From the NCBI GenBank assembly GCA_017165825.1, contig CM029372.1:27138166-27202165 (forward strand): DNA of 64,000 bases. The letters run 5' to 3'. The notes under the pieces are model-generated. The model did no database searches. It was not told where the DNA came from and was given only the letters and a program-made list of their open reading frames with translations. Origin of the DNA: Hepsetus odoe. Taxonomy: Eukaryota; Chordata; Actinopteri; Characiformes; Hepsetidae. Below, piece by piece: positions 10,890-23,330 of this stretch (the first letter of the stretch is position 1; each line of letters starts with the position of its first letter). The position numbers and the translations under genes are program-made.

Positions 10890-12330
10890 GAGGATTGACA
10901 ACGGATGCCATGATGATGGCATTAGTGAGGTGTGGTACTGAGGTTGGAAGTCCTGTATCACAAACACTACTCCGGCTGGAGCTTCATCTCTGCAGAGAGC
11001 TCCACCAGTGCTGGGGATGCTTTGTACCCCTCCATCTGATGGACGCTGAGACCTTTTGGTCATGCTGCTCCAGGTCCTGGAGATTACACAGGCTCAGTGC
11101 ACCTTAAATTAGCCAAACTCCCTATCTGCACAGATGGTGCCTGGACAGTTTGTCTTTCCAGGTCTTAAAGCCCCAGATTAGTGGGACCTGGCATGTGAAG
11201 CAGCAGCTTTGGGACGGTGGGAGAGATTCGGCCACAGGAGGGCAGGGCATCCATTTTTGACACCTTTAAAGCCAAAGTCACCAGCTGCTGTGCTCACTGC
11301 AAGAAGAACAGTGTCTAACTGGGGTCTCTGAGGGAACTGTGCACTAAATAGTGTCAACAGTGCATATTCATTCACAATCGTGAGCTTTCAACCCGAGCTT
11401 ATCATTGATGTCATTTTGGAGAGTTAACAGAGGACACATGTGCCCAACAGTGTACTCACTCGAATGGAAAACTGTCTCATCGGTCAGGATCTAACTGTCA
11501 GAGTGACCTCCGCATTCCTTTAGGGTTAATGGTGTGAAGAGGATTGAGCGTAGTGGTTATTTATAGAGTGACTGGCGTGTGATCTCCTAAGTGCTCCTCT
11601 GACTTCTTTGCTGTCCATTAACAGCAGTTTGTGGTGCAAAGGAAAATCCAGACAGTGGAGAAATCAGCAGAAATGTCAGAAAGGTTGCTGGACCACAACG
11701 ACCCACCGATCAGCTTCATCACACCTCAGCTGAGATTCGTCAAGCGTTTCAAACACTGCATCTGTCTCTGAAACTGGTCAGGTACAGGCACTGAAAATAA
11801 GAACCAAAAACTTTGCTTGAACATGAGCCTCATCAGTCCAGAAGATCCTCCTTCAGTGTTCTTGAGATGTCGGTGGAGAACACATGGGTCAGGATCTAAG
11901 CATCAGAGTGACCACTATCCTCTGCATTCTTTTGGGGTTAATGGTGTGAAGAGGATTGAGGGTAGGGGTTATTTATAGAGTGGCTGGTGTGTGTGATCTC
12001 CTAAGTGCTTCTCTGACTTCTTTGCTGTCTATTATCAAGCCCAGCAAAATCTAGAAAGGTTGCTTGACCGATACAAGCCACCAGATCAGCTTGAGCGTGC
12101 CTTAGTTCAGTTCAAATATCAGATTCTATAAATATCCGGAACTGAAAATCAGGGTCATCAGTGCAGAAGATCTTCTCTCAGTCAGGTTCTTACGATGTTG
12201 GTGGAGAACAGTCTAAAATGTCCTACAGGTGTTTCATTGGGTTGAGCTCTCGTGACTGCAAAAGGCCAAAATGTACAGTTTACAGTCTGGAGTTTTGAGC
12301 ATCCCTTAATTTCTTTATGGTTTTTTGGAC
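10890..12330. repeat. Composite dispersed repeat with a roughly 410-bp diverged tandem duplication
   Basis: Two diverged copies, about 11465-11875 and 11876-12245, share gggttaatggtgtgaagagg, ggttatttatagagtg, tgatctcctaagtgct and the later catcagtccagaagatc-like phrase. The phrase about ggagctcccaccagtgctgg upstream (near 10990) looks like part of the same decayed element. Class not determined. Confidence 0.65.
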
Positions 12331-12717
12331 ATTTTCACTCAGCTAAGCTTCGCTGGCTTCAAGTTGGCGAATGCAATTAAGCAGTGAAGCCTTTATAAGC
12401 ATTGAGAACAACCCAACACACACTCACACACATCCATAAAAGCACTCAGACCAACTCCCATTGGGTCCCTTAACACCGAATGCAAATGTATTTTATGTCT
12501 TTATGGCTGCTTATCTTCTGCCTAATCGTCCATTTTAACGGCTGCCATCCATCCAGCAGAGCAGGCATGTCTGTAAGTGCCACTACCTGCCAGTAGATGG
12601 CAGACCCAGGTGACTGTGCAAAATAATCTTTTAACTTTTCAAAATCATTCAAAATGGTGGTTCTGATCGCTTATCAAGATACAAGCACACTGGTGAGCTT
12701 TATGCCAGATGTGTCTT
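12331..12717. other. Intergenic, nothing recognised
   Basis: No coding or repeat signal beyond a short acacac stretch near 12418. Confidence 0.4.
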
Positions 12718-13179
12718 CTTCTCTTCTTCTTTGTCTTTCAGCTGCTCCCATTTAGGGGTCGCCACAGCAGATCATCAGTTTCCATTTCTTCCGATCCTCT
12801 GCATCTTCCTCCTTCAAACCGACCACCTGCATGTCCTCTCTCACCACGTCCATAAACCTCCTCTTTGACCTTCGTCTTTTCCTCTTTCCTGGAGGCTCCA
12901 TCTTCAACATCATTGTCTCTCCTCTGGACATGTTCAAACCAACGCAGCCTTGCTTCTCTAACTTTGTCTCCAAGACGTCTAACCTGAGCTGTCCCTCTAA
13001 TATACTCATTTCTAATCCTGTCCATCCTCGTCACACCCAACGAAAATCTCATCTTTAACTCTGACACCTCCAGTCTCCAACCCGTATAACATAGCTGGTC
13101 TCAATACTGTCCTGTAAACTTTCCCTTTTACTCTCGCTGGTATCCGTCAGTCACAAATCATTCTTCTCCACCCATTCCA
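12718..13179 (-). mobile_element. RTE-type LINE 3' fragment (copy C)
   Basis: Minus strand encodes fragments of the LINE C terminus in two frames, with small internal deletions. The 3' end has the cttctt tail and aggggtcgccacagcagatc. It ends abruptly in a family A SINE at 13180. Confidence 0.88.
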
Positions 13180-13302
13180 AGGTACCGTCTCAGTCACTGC
13201 TCCCCGGGCGCTTTCCATAGCTACCCCAGCTGCAGAGGTTGAATTTCGTTGTGTTGTGCTGTGCTGCGTTTCACAATGACAAGGGTAGTCACTTTCACTT
13301 TT
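13180..13302 (+). mobile_element. SINE family A fragment fused to LINE copy C
   Basis: Starts in the middle of the SINE core (ggtaccgtctcagtcactgc) and ends tagtcactttcac. The join to the LINE has no SINE head, so this is a deletion junction or a template-switch product. Confidence 0.75.
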
Positions 13303-13696
13303 TCCACTGTCCTCCCTTTCGTTCACGTTTCGTTTCATTCGATGGACGTGTCTGGTTCAAGCTGCTTAAATTACTCCGAGTAAGCAGAACCAGCGTCAAC
13401 AATCACACATAAGAGGACCAGTTCACTCAAAGCATGCCAGCAACATGTCCCGCAGATCAAAACAGGGCCGCTGGACCTCTTCAACATGGAGAATCATTTA
13501 AGTCAGACGTTTTCTGGAGATGCACAGAGTAGCTGTGGAGGGATTGCTCTCTGATCTCGTCCCACATTGACACTAGCCACTTGAGGAACAGCTGCTCTCG
13601 CTAAAGCGAGACAGCCACACTTTCCCACAGAGTTAAAACTCACTTAGAACATGCCACTAGATCCAAAGACAGCTGTGAAAGTGAAAGTGACTATGG
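13303..13696. other. Intergenic, nothing recognised
   Basis: No open frame or repeat identified; the last bases carry the tgaaagtgaaagtgac phrase related to the SINE tail. Confidence 0.4.
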
Positions 13697-13924
13697 GGCA
13701 GTGGTGGCCTAGTGGTTAGGGACTAGGCCCCAGAATCAGTAGGCTGTGGGTCTGAATCCCAGACCAGTAGGTTGCCCTCAGGTACCCTTGAGCAAGGTAC
13801 TGTCCCTGTCACTGCTCCTTGGGCACTTTCAATAGCTACCCCCTGCTGCACGTGCGTGTATGGGTGTGTACGCAGAAGTTGAATTTCATTGCGCTGTGCT
13901 GTGTTTCACAATATCACTTTCACT
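13697..13924 (+). mobile_element. SINE family A, copy with intact head
   Basis: Complete head GTGGCCTAGTGGTTAGGG, B-box-like segment, core and tail. Forms a tail-to-tail pair with the minus copy that follows. Confidence 0.85.
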
Positions 13925-13939
13925 ATTTGCCACAAAAAT

Positions 13940-14100
13940 CTGCATGCTCTGTATTTAATACACACCGTGCAGCAGGGTGCACCCATATCCAGCACCCGGG
14001 AGCAGTGATGGGGACGGTATCTTGCTCAAGGGTACCTCAGCGCAACCTACTGGTCTGGGATTCAAACCCACGACCTTCCAATCCTGGGGCCCCGCCCCTA
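13940..14100 (-). mobile_element. SINE family A, inverted partner
   Basis: Reverse-strand core (gcagcagggtg, agcacccgggagcagtgatg, ttgctcaagggtacctcag) and head, about 15 bases after the plus copy. Confidence 0.83.
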
Positions 14101-14875
14101 AAAATCAGCTCCTCCTTCTTTTTTCATATAAATGGTTTCTTTTTCACACCTGCCATAAAGATACGTATCCAGGTCCGGAACATGAATGTAAATATTCTGA
14201 GGTCTGTGGTTGAAAAATAGCACACGCCACAGTGCGAGCCCGGTCGACCTCTGGCTTCTAAAGGTCACGGGCCTTTTCAGAAGGGATTCATTAGCCACCG
14301 TCTGCTGGCACTACCCGAGGTCCTCTCTCAGGCATCCTTGTTTGTTGTGATGTTGTCTTGGTTACGGCCATTGACGGATTAAAAGCTCCGACCCCGGGTA
14401 TGTGTGTCTGTGTGTTTGTTTTCATGCTTTCCAGGACAACAGCATTCTGTCTTTCCTGGAAAGGTAGCGATAACATTCTATGAAACACACACGCCATCAA
14501 TGTTCAGATCGTATATAATTATCATTAGTTCATATTTATGCAGATAATACATTTGGGATATATATATATATTTATTTATTTTTTTAATTTTATTTATTTA
14601 TTTATTTATTTTTATTACTAGATATTGAAATCTAATCGTAGTGATACACATACTCACGCCACTCATGTTCCCTCGAGCTCACATATGTCGGTTTGATGAC
14701 ACAGATGAGATTCACATAGCCTCTCCTGGTGAGAAGAATGGCTTTGCATATATCACCAATCTATGGCGGCGACGTGCCGCACCGTGTGAGGCTGTTTCCT
14801 GTCACAGGCCTTGTGAACTGTGGTTCGTTCAACCGCAGTGGAACATCTTGCATTTCGTACTTGTTTACTACAGCT

Positions 14876-14920
<45 letters not shown>

Positions 14921-15290
14921 CACTCACATTGAACTCTAACAAAAGTTGCTGCTCTGTCTGAATGAATTCAGCAGATAAAGTCACGGTTCCTATCTTTCTA
15001 TTGACTTCCTCTGATGAAAGACAGGTGGATGCAAAACCTGCTTTTCATTTGTTGCTGAACTACATCTGAATCGAGAAGATTCAAGGCGCCTTTACTTCTG
15101 TGACGAGTGAATGAAAACGCTGCTGAAGAGCTTTTTAAAAAAGAAGAGGTTAAACTTCAAATGTTCAACAAGGGGGGAACATATGTTGAACTGAGATGTG
15201 CTACAGTATTCAGTGACTATTGTAAGAGAGAGACAGAGAGAGAGAGAGAGGGAGCGAGACAGAGAGAGAGGGAACGAGACAGAGAGAGGG
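14101..15290. other. Intergenic with simple repeats only
   Basis: Contains (TTTA)n near 14570-14625, (CA)n at 14878-14918 and a GA-rich stretch at 15225-15290. No gene or named element seen. Confidence 0.5.
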
Positions 15291-15515
15291 AAAGTGAAGT
15301 GAAAGTGACTCTTCTTGTCATTGCGAGGTCACAGCACAGCACACAGTGAACCAGAACGAAATTTGACCTCTGCATTTAACCCATGCGAACACTGTGCAGC
15401 AGGGGGGTAGCTATGAAAGCGCCCGGGGAGCATTGACGGGGACGGTACCTTGCTCAAGGGTACCTCAGGGCAACCTACTGGTAAGGGGTTCGAACCCACA
15501 ATCTTCCAATCCTGT
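15291..15515 (-). mobile_element. SINE family A, minus copy
   Basis: Nearly complete from the tail (aaagtgaagtgaaagtgac) to the B-box region (gggttcgaacccac), directly followed by a G run at 15515-15539. Confidence 0.83.
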
Positions 15516-15545
15516 GGGGGGGGGAGGGGGGGGGGGGGGTGGAGG

Positions 15546-16103
15546 TTGTGGCGGCATTTGTCATTTGCATGTTCTAGATAAACCTGTTCCTGGAGAGGGA
15601 GCCTGTCGGGAGTCTGTTGATCCAGGACTGGAAGCGTCTTCCCTCTTTCGTTCTCACCCGGGAGAGTTCTGGGACTTTCCCGGAATAAGACTGGATTCAG
15701 TTTCTGTGTGTCCAGCCTCATGGCTGCTCTCTGTAATGTCATGAACACTGAGCGCTGCTCTGAATCTGGTTTCACGTCTACGGTCCCCTGCGCGGTTACT
15801 GTACCGCTGGGAAAGATTAGTGACAAAGGCTTCAAATCCACATTTTGGTGAAGGAGCTTCATCTAATCATTTCATTAAAACAAACTTAAATCAAACAAAA
15901 CATACTAAAACATGTGACAAAAGTATTGGCACACCTTCTGAGCTTAAAATCAGGACATGACTTTAAATGTGACTAACCGGGGTACAGATACGAGGTGACA
16001 CAGAGGTCAAAATGCTTTAGGCATCCATGAACACGCAAAGATGATTTTTTACTCATTTATTAGGTGCCATTAAATGTGGGGGACACTGTATATTTGGACA
16101 TCC
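15546..16103. other. Intergenic, weak transposon-like phrases
   Basis: The phrase gtgacaaaagtattggcacacc near 15914 resembles ends of teleost DNA transposons. No coding frame supported. Confidence 0.35.
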
Positions 16104-16167
16104 AATGATGCTCAAAGGGGACGGTACCTTTTTCAAGGGCACCTCAGGGCAGCCTACTGGTAAGGGA
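16104..16167 (-). mobile_element. SINE family A core fragment
   Basis: Only the core (acggtacctttttcaagggc, acctcagggcagcctactgg) remains, lying against a Tc1-like fragment. Confidence 0.6.
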
Positions 16168-16340
16168 TGCCAGCGGAGGCAGTGTGATTCTCTGGGCAAT
16201 GATCTGCTGGGAAACCTCAGGTCCTGTGAGGGCTACTTTATCACATTCAAATCTGGTCCAGCATCTGTGGGATGTGCTGGACAAACTCTTCTTCTATATA
16301 CTGGTCCCAGCTGCTGTCTATGTCCAAAAGTATCTAGACA
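16168..16340 (+). mobile_element. Tc1/mariner-like transposase remnant
   Basis: Phrases ggaggcagtgtgattctctg, ggcaatgatctgctgggaaa and catctgtgggatgtgctgga correspond to the Tc1-type transposase motifs GGSVMLW, FCW and HLWDVLD. The middle with the catalytic Asp is deleted. Confidence 0.6.
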
Positions 16341-17709
16341 GGCCTTCTGATTGAATGCAGCTGCTAAGGCGTTAAGAAGAGGGCTTGCAACCGCCGGGTG
16401 CAGGTATTTCCACCCATTCCTCCTGGTGTGTGTGTACTGGTGTGTGCAGTACCTTTTTCCTGGACTGGAGTCTGATCCAGAACTAATAATTTAACGTTAG
16501 CACTCGACCTCACTTCATCTAATGGCTGAATGCAATCAAATTCTCACAAAAAATCTTAGTAAAGCAGAGGCTGCTAATGCAGCAAAGGGAGGACCGATGG
16601 GTGCGTGCACCACATTATGCCTTCTATAAACTCGCCTGACGCCCCAGCAGCAGCCTTTACTTTTACGGGACATGTATTCATTTCCCTTTAGTCCCTTTAG
16701 GCTGAAACGAGCCTTTGTTCTCTTTTTATCTCCAGTTCTTTTTGCACTCCCACCCACGCATTCCTTCTAAACAGGATGTGTGGGGTTTTGATAGTAGAGG
16801 CTCTCGGAGCCTCTTTCATTTCCATTTTCCTCATCACACTGCACACTAGAGGTAAGGCGACCGATTCGGTGCATTAATCTGGTTCATCTCAGAGACATCT
16901 GGACATTTTTACCCGAAGCAGATGAAACAGATGAAGAAATGTCATTTAATAGCTGTTTGTTTGGACCCTGCTATGTGTAAGCCATAGAACCGAGGACCAT
17001 CATGGTCCTTGCAGGCCAAACTACCTGCTATTACAATCCAGATTACTTTCCAACGTTCTGCTCAGGTGTAATATTACAGGAAGGTCATAAATATAATTAC
17101 ATGAAGCTCAAACATATTAATCTCCTTGTTGCTTTCTTTAGGTTGCATTTCGCACCGTTTTAGCTTCTGTACTGCTGTGGGACTCTGAAGTGTGTAGCTA
17201 GAACTCAGCCTAACCCCCTTCGGTTCTTGTTCTGAGAGATGCCTACTGGGTTAAATGTTCCACTGCAGCTGCTCAGGACTTGATTCGATTTAGAGCTTTT
17301 GTATTTCTCAAGCTGTTTCATGCGGAGATACGTATACGTATTTCAGCAAAAAGGAAAGATTTCAAACGGAGGATGCGATGAATAGACATTGTGATGATTC
17401 CATTAAACCATGGCGGGTCTATGAGGGTTCCTCGCCAGTTACCTGGTGCCTGCAGTGATCAGGTGAATCTCCACCCGCAACACTATGAAAGACCAACATT
17501 TCTTCACCTTGGAAAACGAGTTTAATCTCTTTTTATTTAGAATTTTGATTTTTACCTAATCAAAAAAGTTGCAGAACGATGTCTCCCCAGTCTTCAGATC
17601 CTTCTCTCTCCCATTGAGCTGCATGGGATGAACTGGACTAACAATTTGTCCGAATGAGCGTCCAGCTAATGAGACAAAAACTGGACACTAGTTCTATCCA
17701 ATATATATT
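16341..17709. other. Intergenic, mostly unassigned
   Basis: 16505-16620 carries a known type of teleost dispersed phrase (ggctgaatgcaatcaaatt) also present at 33675 in a THRAP3 intron. The rest shows nothing I can name. Confidence 0.4.
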
Positions 17710-17935
17710 GTGAAAGTGAAGTGAAAGTGACTATTGTCATTGTGAAAGTCACAGCACAGTGAAACGCAACGAAATGCATCCTCTGCTTTTCACCAACTCC
17801 TGCAGCAGCATGCAGACATATCCAGCACCAGGGACCAATGATGGAGACGGTACCTTGCTCAAGGGTACCTCAGGACAACCTACTAGTATGGGATTCTGAT
17901 CCTGGGACCTAGTCCCTAAAAAACCCTAGAACACC
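17710..17935 (-). mobile_element. SINE family A, minus copy
   Basis: Tail tgaaagtgaagtgaaagtga, core ccttgctcaagggtacctca, and a decayed head ending ccctagaacacc. Confidence 0.8.
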
Positions 17936-18569
17936 ATGGCCTCAAGCCTGTCAGAAGTGATATATATATTTATAAACTTTTTTTTATAGAAACTTCTTGT
18001 TATTATTTTTTGATCTCAGGTTTTGCCCAAACTTCTGACCTGTAGTTCTGTGGTTTAGCTTTAGAAGCAGCACTTCACAGACCTGCATGAAGGTGTGTGG
18101 AGGTAAGAAGGCTGAGCTTGATCATCAGGAGATAAAGTCATGATTAAGGATGATAAAAAACGTCATGTGAGTAGCAGTCGCTGTTTAGGAGCACACAGGG
18201 GTCACGGTATTGATCCCGCCTGTCTGGATAATGGATCACCGTGATAAAGAGCCGCCCTTCATTGGGTAAAGAGTCGAGAGTGATCTTCGATCATCAACCC
18301 TGTTGGCGTTTCTGTTGAGTTTTCAGCTACTCTTTGGTATCGTCTGAGATAAGAGTTTCGCAACCAGAATATCTGTGGGAAAAAAACGCGACTGTCACAC
18401 AGTGTCTCTTTCAGGCCTTTAACAGAAGATTTGTTCGCTCGAGAACTGCAAGCCCATACTGCAATCAAAGCGTTGCTAATTCTGCAAAATAACGTCTTTT
18501 GCAAGAAAAAGAAAAAGAAAATCCACAAAATTTGGAGTTTCTATCCAATAAAACAAAAAGTCTTATTAT

Positions 18570-18750
18570 GCTGTTCCCTAGTGGTTGCTATGGTATATCT
18601 GATAGTTGCTGTGGCCTGGTTCAATTGTTGCTGTTGTGTCCCTGGTGCTTGCTAGGCTGTTGCATCTTGGTTACTAAGATTTTGCAGAGGTTTGCTAAGG
18701 TCTGGATAACTGGTTGCTATGGAATTTCTGGTGGTGAATATATGCTGTTT
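18570..18750 (+). repeat. Degenerate gttgctatgg-type tandem repeat
   Basis: Recurring gtggttgctatgg, gttgctgtgg, gcttgctagg and ggttgctatgg units of about 20-30 bases. Flank 17936-18569 has no named element. Confidence 0.55.
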
Positions 18751-18915
18751 GGCACAGTGAACCACTATGAAATGCATGCTCTGAGTTTAACCCATTCAAC
18801 ACACGCATGCAGCAGGGGGCGGAAATGTCCAGCACCCGGGGAGCAGTGATGGGCGACGGTACCTTGCTGAAGGGTACCTCTGGGTTTCGAACCCATGACC
18901 TTTTGACCTTCTGAA
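18751..18915 (-). mobile_element. SINE family A, minus, tail lost
   Basis: Contains gcagcagggggcgg, cacccggggagcagtgatgg, ttgctgaagggtacctc and gtttcgaacccatgacc. Confidence 0.78.
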
Positions 18916-19494
18916 ATCACACAGCTTTAAAACAGAATGGAAACTCTGTTAACAGGTTCAAGCATATTTCTTAATTGGACGTTGGGTAACCTCACACTTC
19001 TAACCACTTCCTTCAGCTTCAGCACACACACACACACATACATATTTTTATATATATATATATATAACTTCTTGTTAAAAATAACTTCCTGCTTTCAGTG
19101 ATGTTGAACATTTTTGCAGAACTCCGCATTGTAACCCCTGGAGGGTTTTGTTCCCACGCCTTCACTTTAGTTTCTGTAAAAGATCATCACACTTATCAAA
19201 AATTCATTCTTTCATCTTTCACCAAAACTTTACATTTACATTTACAGCATTGAGCTGACGCTCTCATCCGGAGCGACGCACATCAGTGTACGTTATATCC
19301 ACATCCGATCTTCATTCTGGAAACCTGCTACAGATCAACAACTGCTGATTAACCCTTTTTCAGCCAAGTAACACACTTAAACCCTGTGACTGAATGTGCC
19401 TGAAAAGTGCCAAAAGGGTTTTTGAAGAAGTAGAAGAAGAAGAGGAGAGGAAAGTGTAGAAAAGTATAAGTGTAGAGCCGTATAGGGAAGGTTA
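18916..19494. other. Intergenic with short TA and CA repeats
   Basis: Small (CA)n and (TA)n tracts near 19024-19066. The phrase tttacatttacatttacagc near 19230 starts a teleost SINE-tail-like segment. Confidence 0.4.
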
Positions 19495-19775
19495 TTCCGT
19501 TAGAAATTCCTTGATCATCATCCTCAGATGATGGTTTAAGATAGTAAGCGATTCAGCAGTTCTGACCATAAGAGGAAGTTCATTCCACCACTGAGGAACC
19601 AGGATTGAGAAAAGTCTCGATGCAGATCTTCCTCTTCTCCAAAGGAGAGGAGGTTCAAGGCGAGCAGTGCTTGATGCTCCTACAGGACTGGAAGAGACAC
19701 ACTGTTTGATAAGTGCAGCCAAACAAGAAGGTGCAAGACTAAGCCTTGAAACATCTTCCGCCTCTGCTCGGCCAC
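19495..19775. repeat. Dispersed repeat shared with 39030-39190
   Basis: Phrases agaggaagttcattccacca, gagaaaagtctcgatg, ggagaggaggttcaaggcga and gcagtgct recur in the THRAP3 intron at about 39080-39165. Element class unknown. Confidence 0.7.
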
Positions 19776-19789
19776 GGAAAAACTTATTC

Positions 19790-20460
19790 ACGCTTTTGTA
19801 ACTTCCTGTCTCGATTACTGAAACGCTCTGTTTTTGGTCCCTCATCTAGAACATTAACCAGGCTCTAGCACGTACAGAACTCTGCAGCTCGAGTTCTCAC
19901 CATCTCCAAAAAGTCCGAACACATCACTCCCATTCTCCACCAAGGTCACATTCTGCCCAGATCAGACCGTATTCAGTACACTGCTTCACATTTAAAGCTC
20001 CACACGGGCCCAAAGTGAAAGTGACTAATCAAATACACAGCACAGCACAAAGTGAAGCACCACAAAATGGATTCTCTGCAGATATATCCAGCCCCCGCGG
20101 TGATGGGGATGGTACCTTGCTCAAGGGTACCTCAGGGCAACCTGGCCTGGGATTCAAACTCATGACCCTCCGATCCTGGAACACTAGTTCACCGCTGCCC
20201 TTCCATACTTCACTGAATTGCTTCGTTCATCCCATCCTATAACCGGTAGCGGTTTACTCACACTCCATGAATTCAGGCTCACTACCATTGGTGGTATAAC
20301 CTTCAGTGTTGCTGCCCCTAAAACTCTGGAATTCCCACCTTTAAAATTTACATCTAATGTCCTCTCGGTCTCTCTTCAACTGTCCGTGAAAGACCTGTCT
20401 CTTTGTTCCACTTCATTAGCTGCCTTAGGAAGTAATCTGCAATAATCTTTTATTTTTTCC
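19790..20460 (+). mobile_element. L2/CR1-like LINE C-terminal fragment, split by a SINE
   Basis: Plus-strand remnants of a non-LTR RT C terminus: TSCLDY at about 19800, QNSAARVLT at about 19880, and TIGGITFSVAAPKTLEFP at about 20280. A family A SINE at 20011-20200 interrupts it. Frameshifts and stops show it is dead. Confidence 0.72.
20011..20200 (-). mobile_element. SINE family A nested in the L2-like LINE
   Basis: Minus copy with core ccttgctcaagggtacctca and shortened head; a gccc flanks both sides, a possible short target duplication. Confidence 0.78.
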
Positions 20461-21507
20461 ATCCAGCCGTGTCTTCTCAATTCAACACCCATCATGCATT
20501 ACAAAATGATGCTGTACAATCATTGGCAACCCCCTCCCAACACACACACACACCCCCATCCTCATCAGACATTAAAACACACACCCTTTAGAGGCTTTTA
20601 ATTACAGCAGTGTTGTCTGGCTTTCTAGCAGTGATGGAGGCTTCACTATACAAAAATAAACTTCCATGCAAAAGGGGGTTTCGAACCGGAAGCCGGGTCA
20701 TGCACTCTATATCAGACATGTTTACCACACATCTAGCAAATGGTTCCACTTCTCAGTTGGTCCATAAAAATAGCTGTAAGATTTAAACCAAGAAGAGATA
20801 CGTTTTAAGATGAGTTTTTCTTGCGCTGAAACCTGGGTACTGATAAATATTATCTCCATCATATTTTATGTGAGTGACGTTCTAGTTGCCATGCTGGGGC
20901 GAAACAGGGGCTATTTAGGGGTGGATGCCATGTTGGGTGTTTATGAGCACATTCTTTTAGAGGAGCCCATGGAGCACTCAGGAACTTAATGCGTGCTCAC
21001 CTCCCTGTCTGATACTGGGATATATCTGGAAATTCTCGTCACAATCATCCATTCACTCTCCTTATAAAGCCATGCGGAGCTTATGTTCAGAGATCAGCCG
21101 GTGTCAAAGCAGACGTCTGTAACAGGTGTTGAGAATGGAGTGTGCGGATCAGTTGACGGTTTGAAGGGCCGGGGGGGCCCCACAGGAAATGAGATTGAGC
21201 CTCGAGAACTGCGAAAGCCTGAAGCCTGAAAGACTCCTGCACTTATTCTCAAAAATTCAAAAACTGTGCTCCACAAGCTTTTCAGGCCAACGTTGCTCAT
21301 TTTCATGATGATGGACAAGCAACTTGAAAAAGCAGCTGAGTCTTCTTCGTTCCTGCAGCCTGTGTTTCCTGTTAGAGCCTAATACACTATAAAATGTGTC
21401 AAAACCAAATGTGCCCTTTCATACCTCCTGGGATGTGGAGTTTGCTGGATGGAGATCAATCTAGTATGGAGTCAATATATACTGACCAATAATCCAACAT
21501 CAGCACC
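20461..21507. other. Intergenic, nothing recognised
   Basis: No coding frame or repeat class identified over about 1 kb. Confidence 0.4.
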
Positions 21508-22985
21508 CAACCTGTCCATTACTATTGCAAATGAGAATGGGTTCAGCGCTGATCCTTGATTTAATCCCACTTCTACTTCAAATGCATCTGTCACTCCTAC
21601 TGCAGACCTCACTACTGTCACACTGCTCTCATACATATCCTGTACTATTCATATACTTTTCTGTAACACCAGACTTCCTCATACAACACCACAACTCCTC
21701 TCTAGGCACCCTGTCATCTGCTTTCTCCAAGTCCACAAAGGCACAATGCGGCTCCTTCTGACCTTCTCTGTACTTCTCCATCAACACCCTCAGAGCAAAC
21801 ATTGCATCTGTGGAGCTCTTTCTTGGCATAAAACCATACTGCTGTTCACTGATCCTCACCTCTAAATTTAGCTTCTACTACTCTTTCCCAAAACTTCATG
21901 GTGTGGCTGATCAACTTTATCCTTCTATAGTTACTACAGCTCTGTGCATCACCCTTATTCTTGAAGTACCAGTACACTTTGTCTCCACTCCTCAGGCTCC
22001 TCTCACTTGCCAAGATTGTGTTAAACAATCTAGTCAGAAACTCAACTGCCATCTCCCCTAAACATCTCCATGCTTCCACTGGTATGTCATCCGGTCCAAC
22101 AGCCTTTCCATTCTTCATCCTCTTCATCGCTGCCCTTACTTCCATCTTGCTTATTTGCTGCACTTCCAAGTTCACTATCCTCACATCATCCAGTCTTCTC
22201 TCTCTCTCATTCTCTTCATTCATCAACCGCTCAAAGTATTCCTTCCATCTGCTCAACACGCTCTGTTCACCTGTGAGTACATTTCAGCATGTCCATGTCC
22301 ACACCAATCACCACTCTCTCTCCCTTGGGAACACTTTCTATCTTTCTCTTCCATCTCACAACCAACTTGTGGAGCATAAACACTAAAACACTCATCATCA
22401 CACCTTCAACTTCCAGCCTCAAACTCATCACCCCCCCTGACACCCTCTTCACCTCCAAAACACTCTCCACATACTCTTCCTTCAGGATAACCCCTCCCCC
22501 ATTCCTCCTTCTATCCACACCATGGTAGAACAGTTTAAACCCTCCTCCAATACACCTGGCCTTACTACCCTTCCATCTAGTCTCTCACACACAGAAGATC
22601 AACCTTCCTTCTCTCCATCATATCAGCTCATTCTCTACCTTTACCAGTCATGCTGCCAACATTCAAAGTCCCTATCCTCACTTCCACTCTCCTCTCCTTC
22701 TTTCTCTCCTTCTCCCTCTGGACATGCCTTCCTCCTCTTCTTCTTCTTCTTTGGCCAACAGTAGTCCAATTTCCACCAGCACCCTGTAGGCTAACAGCAC
22801 TGATGGCGGTCATTGTTAACCCGGGCCTCGACCGATCCGGTATGGAAGTCTGTTTCGTTGTCCTCATATTGATTTGGCAAAGTTTTACACCGGATGCCCT
22901 TCCTGACGTAACCCTCCCCATTTATCCGGCACTGGTACCAGCACCAGGAAATACACTGGATTGTGCTTCCCGAGTGGCTGGGCTA
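21508..22985 (-). mobile_element. RTE-type LINE lacking its 3' end (copy D)
   Basis: Retains the 5' leader (22985-22800, ending at the same agtggctggg boundary as copy B), part of the endonuclease, the linker (KNGKAVGPDDIPVEAWRCLG) and the front of the RT (EQQYGFMPRKSSTDAMFALR). The RT catalytic region onward is missing, and the endonuclease is cut near 22270 where the linker joins it directly. Confidence 0.88.
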
Positions 22986-23330
22986 AGAATTCCATCTTTT
23001 ATTTTGTTTTTAAAAACTTTTTGGTGCCCTCCATTGTGTCTGAGAGACAGTTTTATCTTTTTCCAGGACACCAGTTAGCACTTTCAGCATCATCGGTTCC
23101 CAGGAAACATTGACTGTCAAGTTTTATAGTAAAAGTGTAAATTGTTTGACATGTTTACTACGAACATTTACAGTCTGACCCTGAGGTTTTACACTGAACT
23201 GACATTTTTCATGGTCCAAAAAAACAAAAAGTAATTTTTTTTTCAAAAAAAAAAAAAATTAAGGAATTAACTGTAAATGTCACAGTTTTACTATTTTATA
23301 ATATAATATAATATAATGTAATGTGAGCTG
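22986..23330. other. Intergenic, poly-A and TATAA repeats
   Basis: An A run at 23246-23259 and (ATAAT)n at 23298-23320, the latter bordering LINE copy E. Confidence 0.5.
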
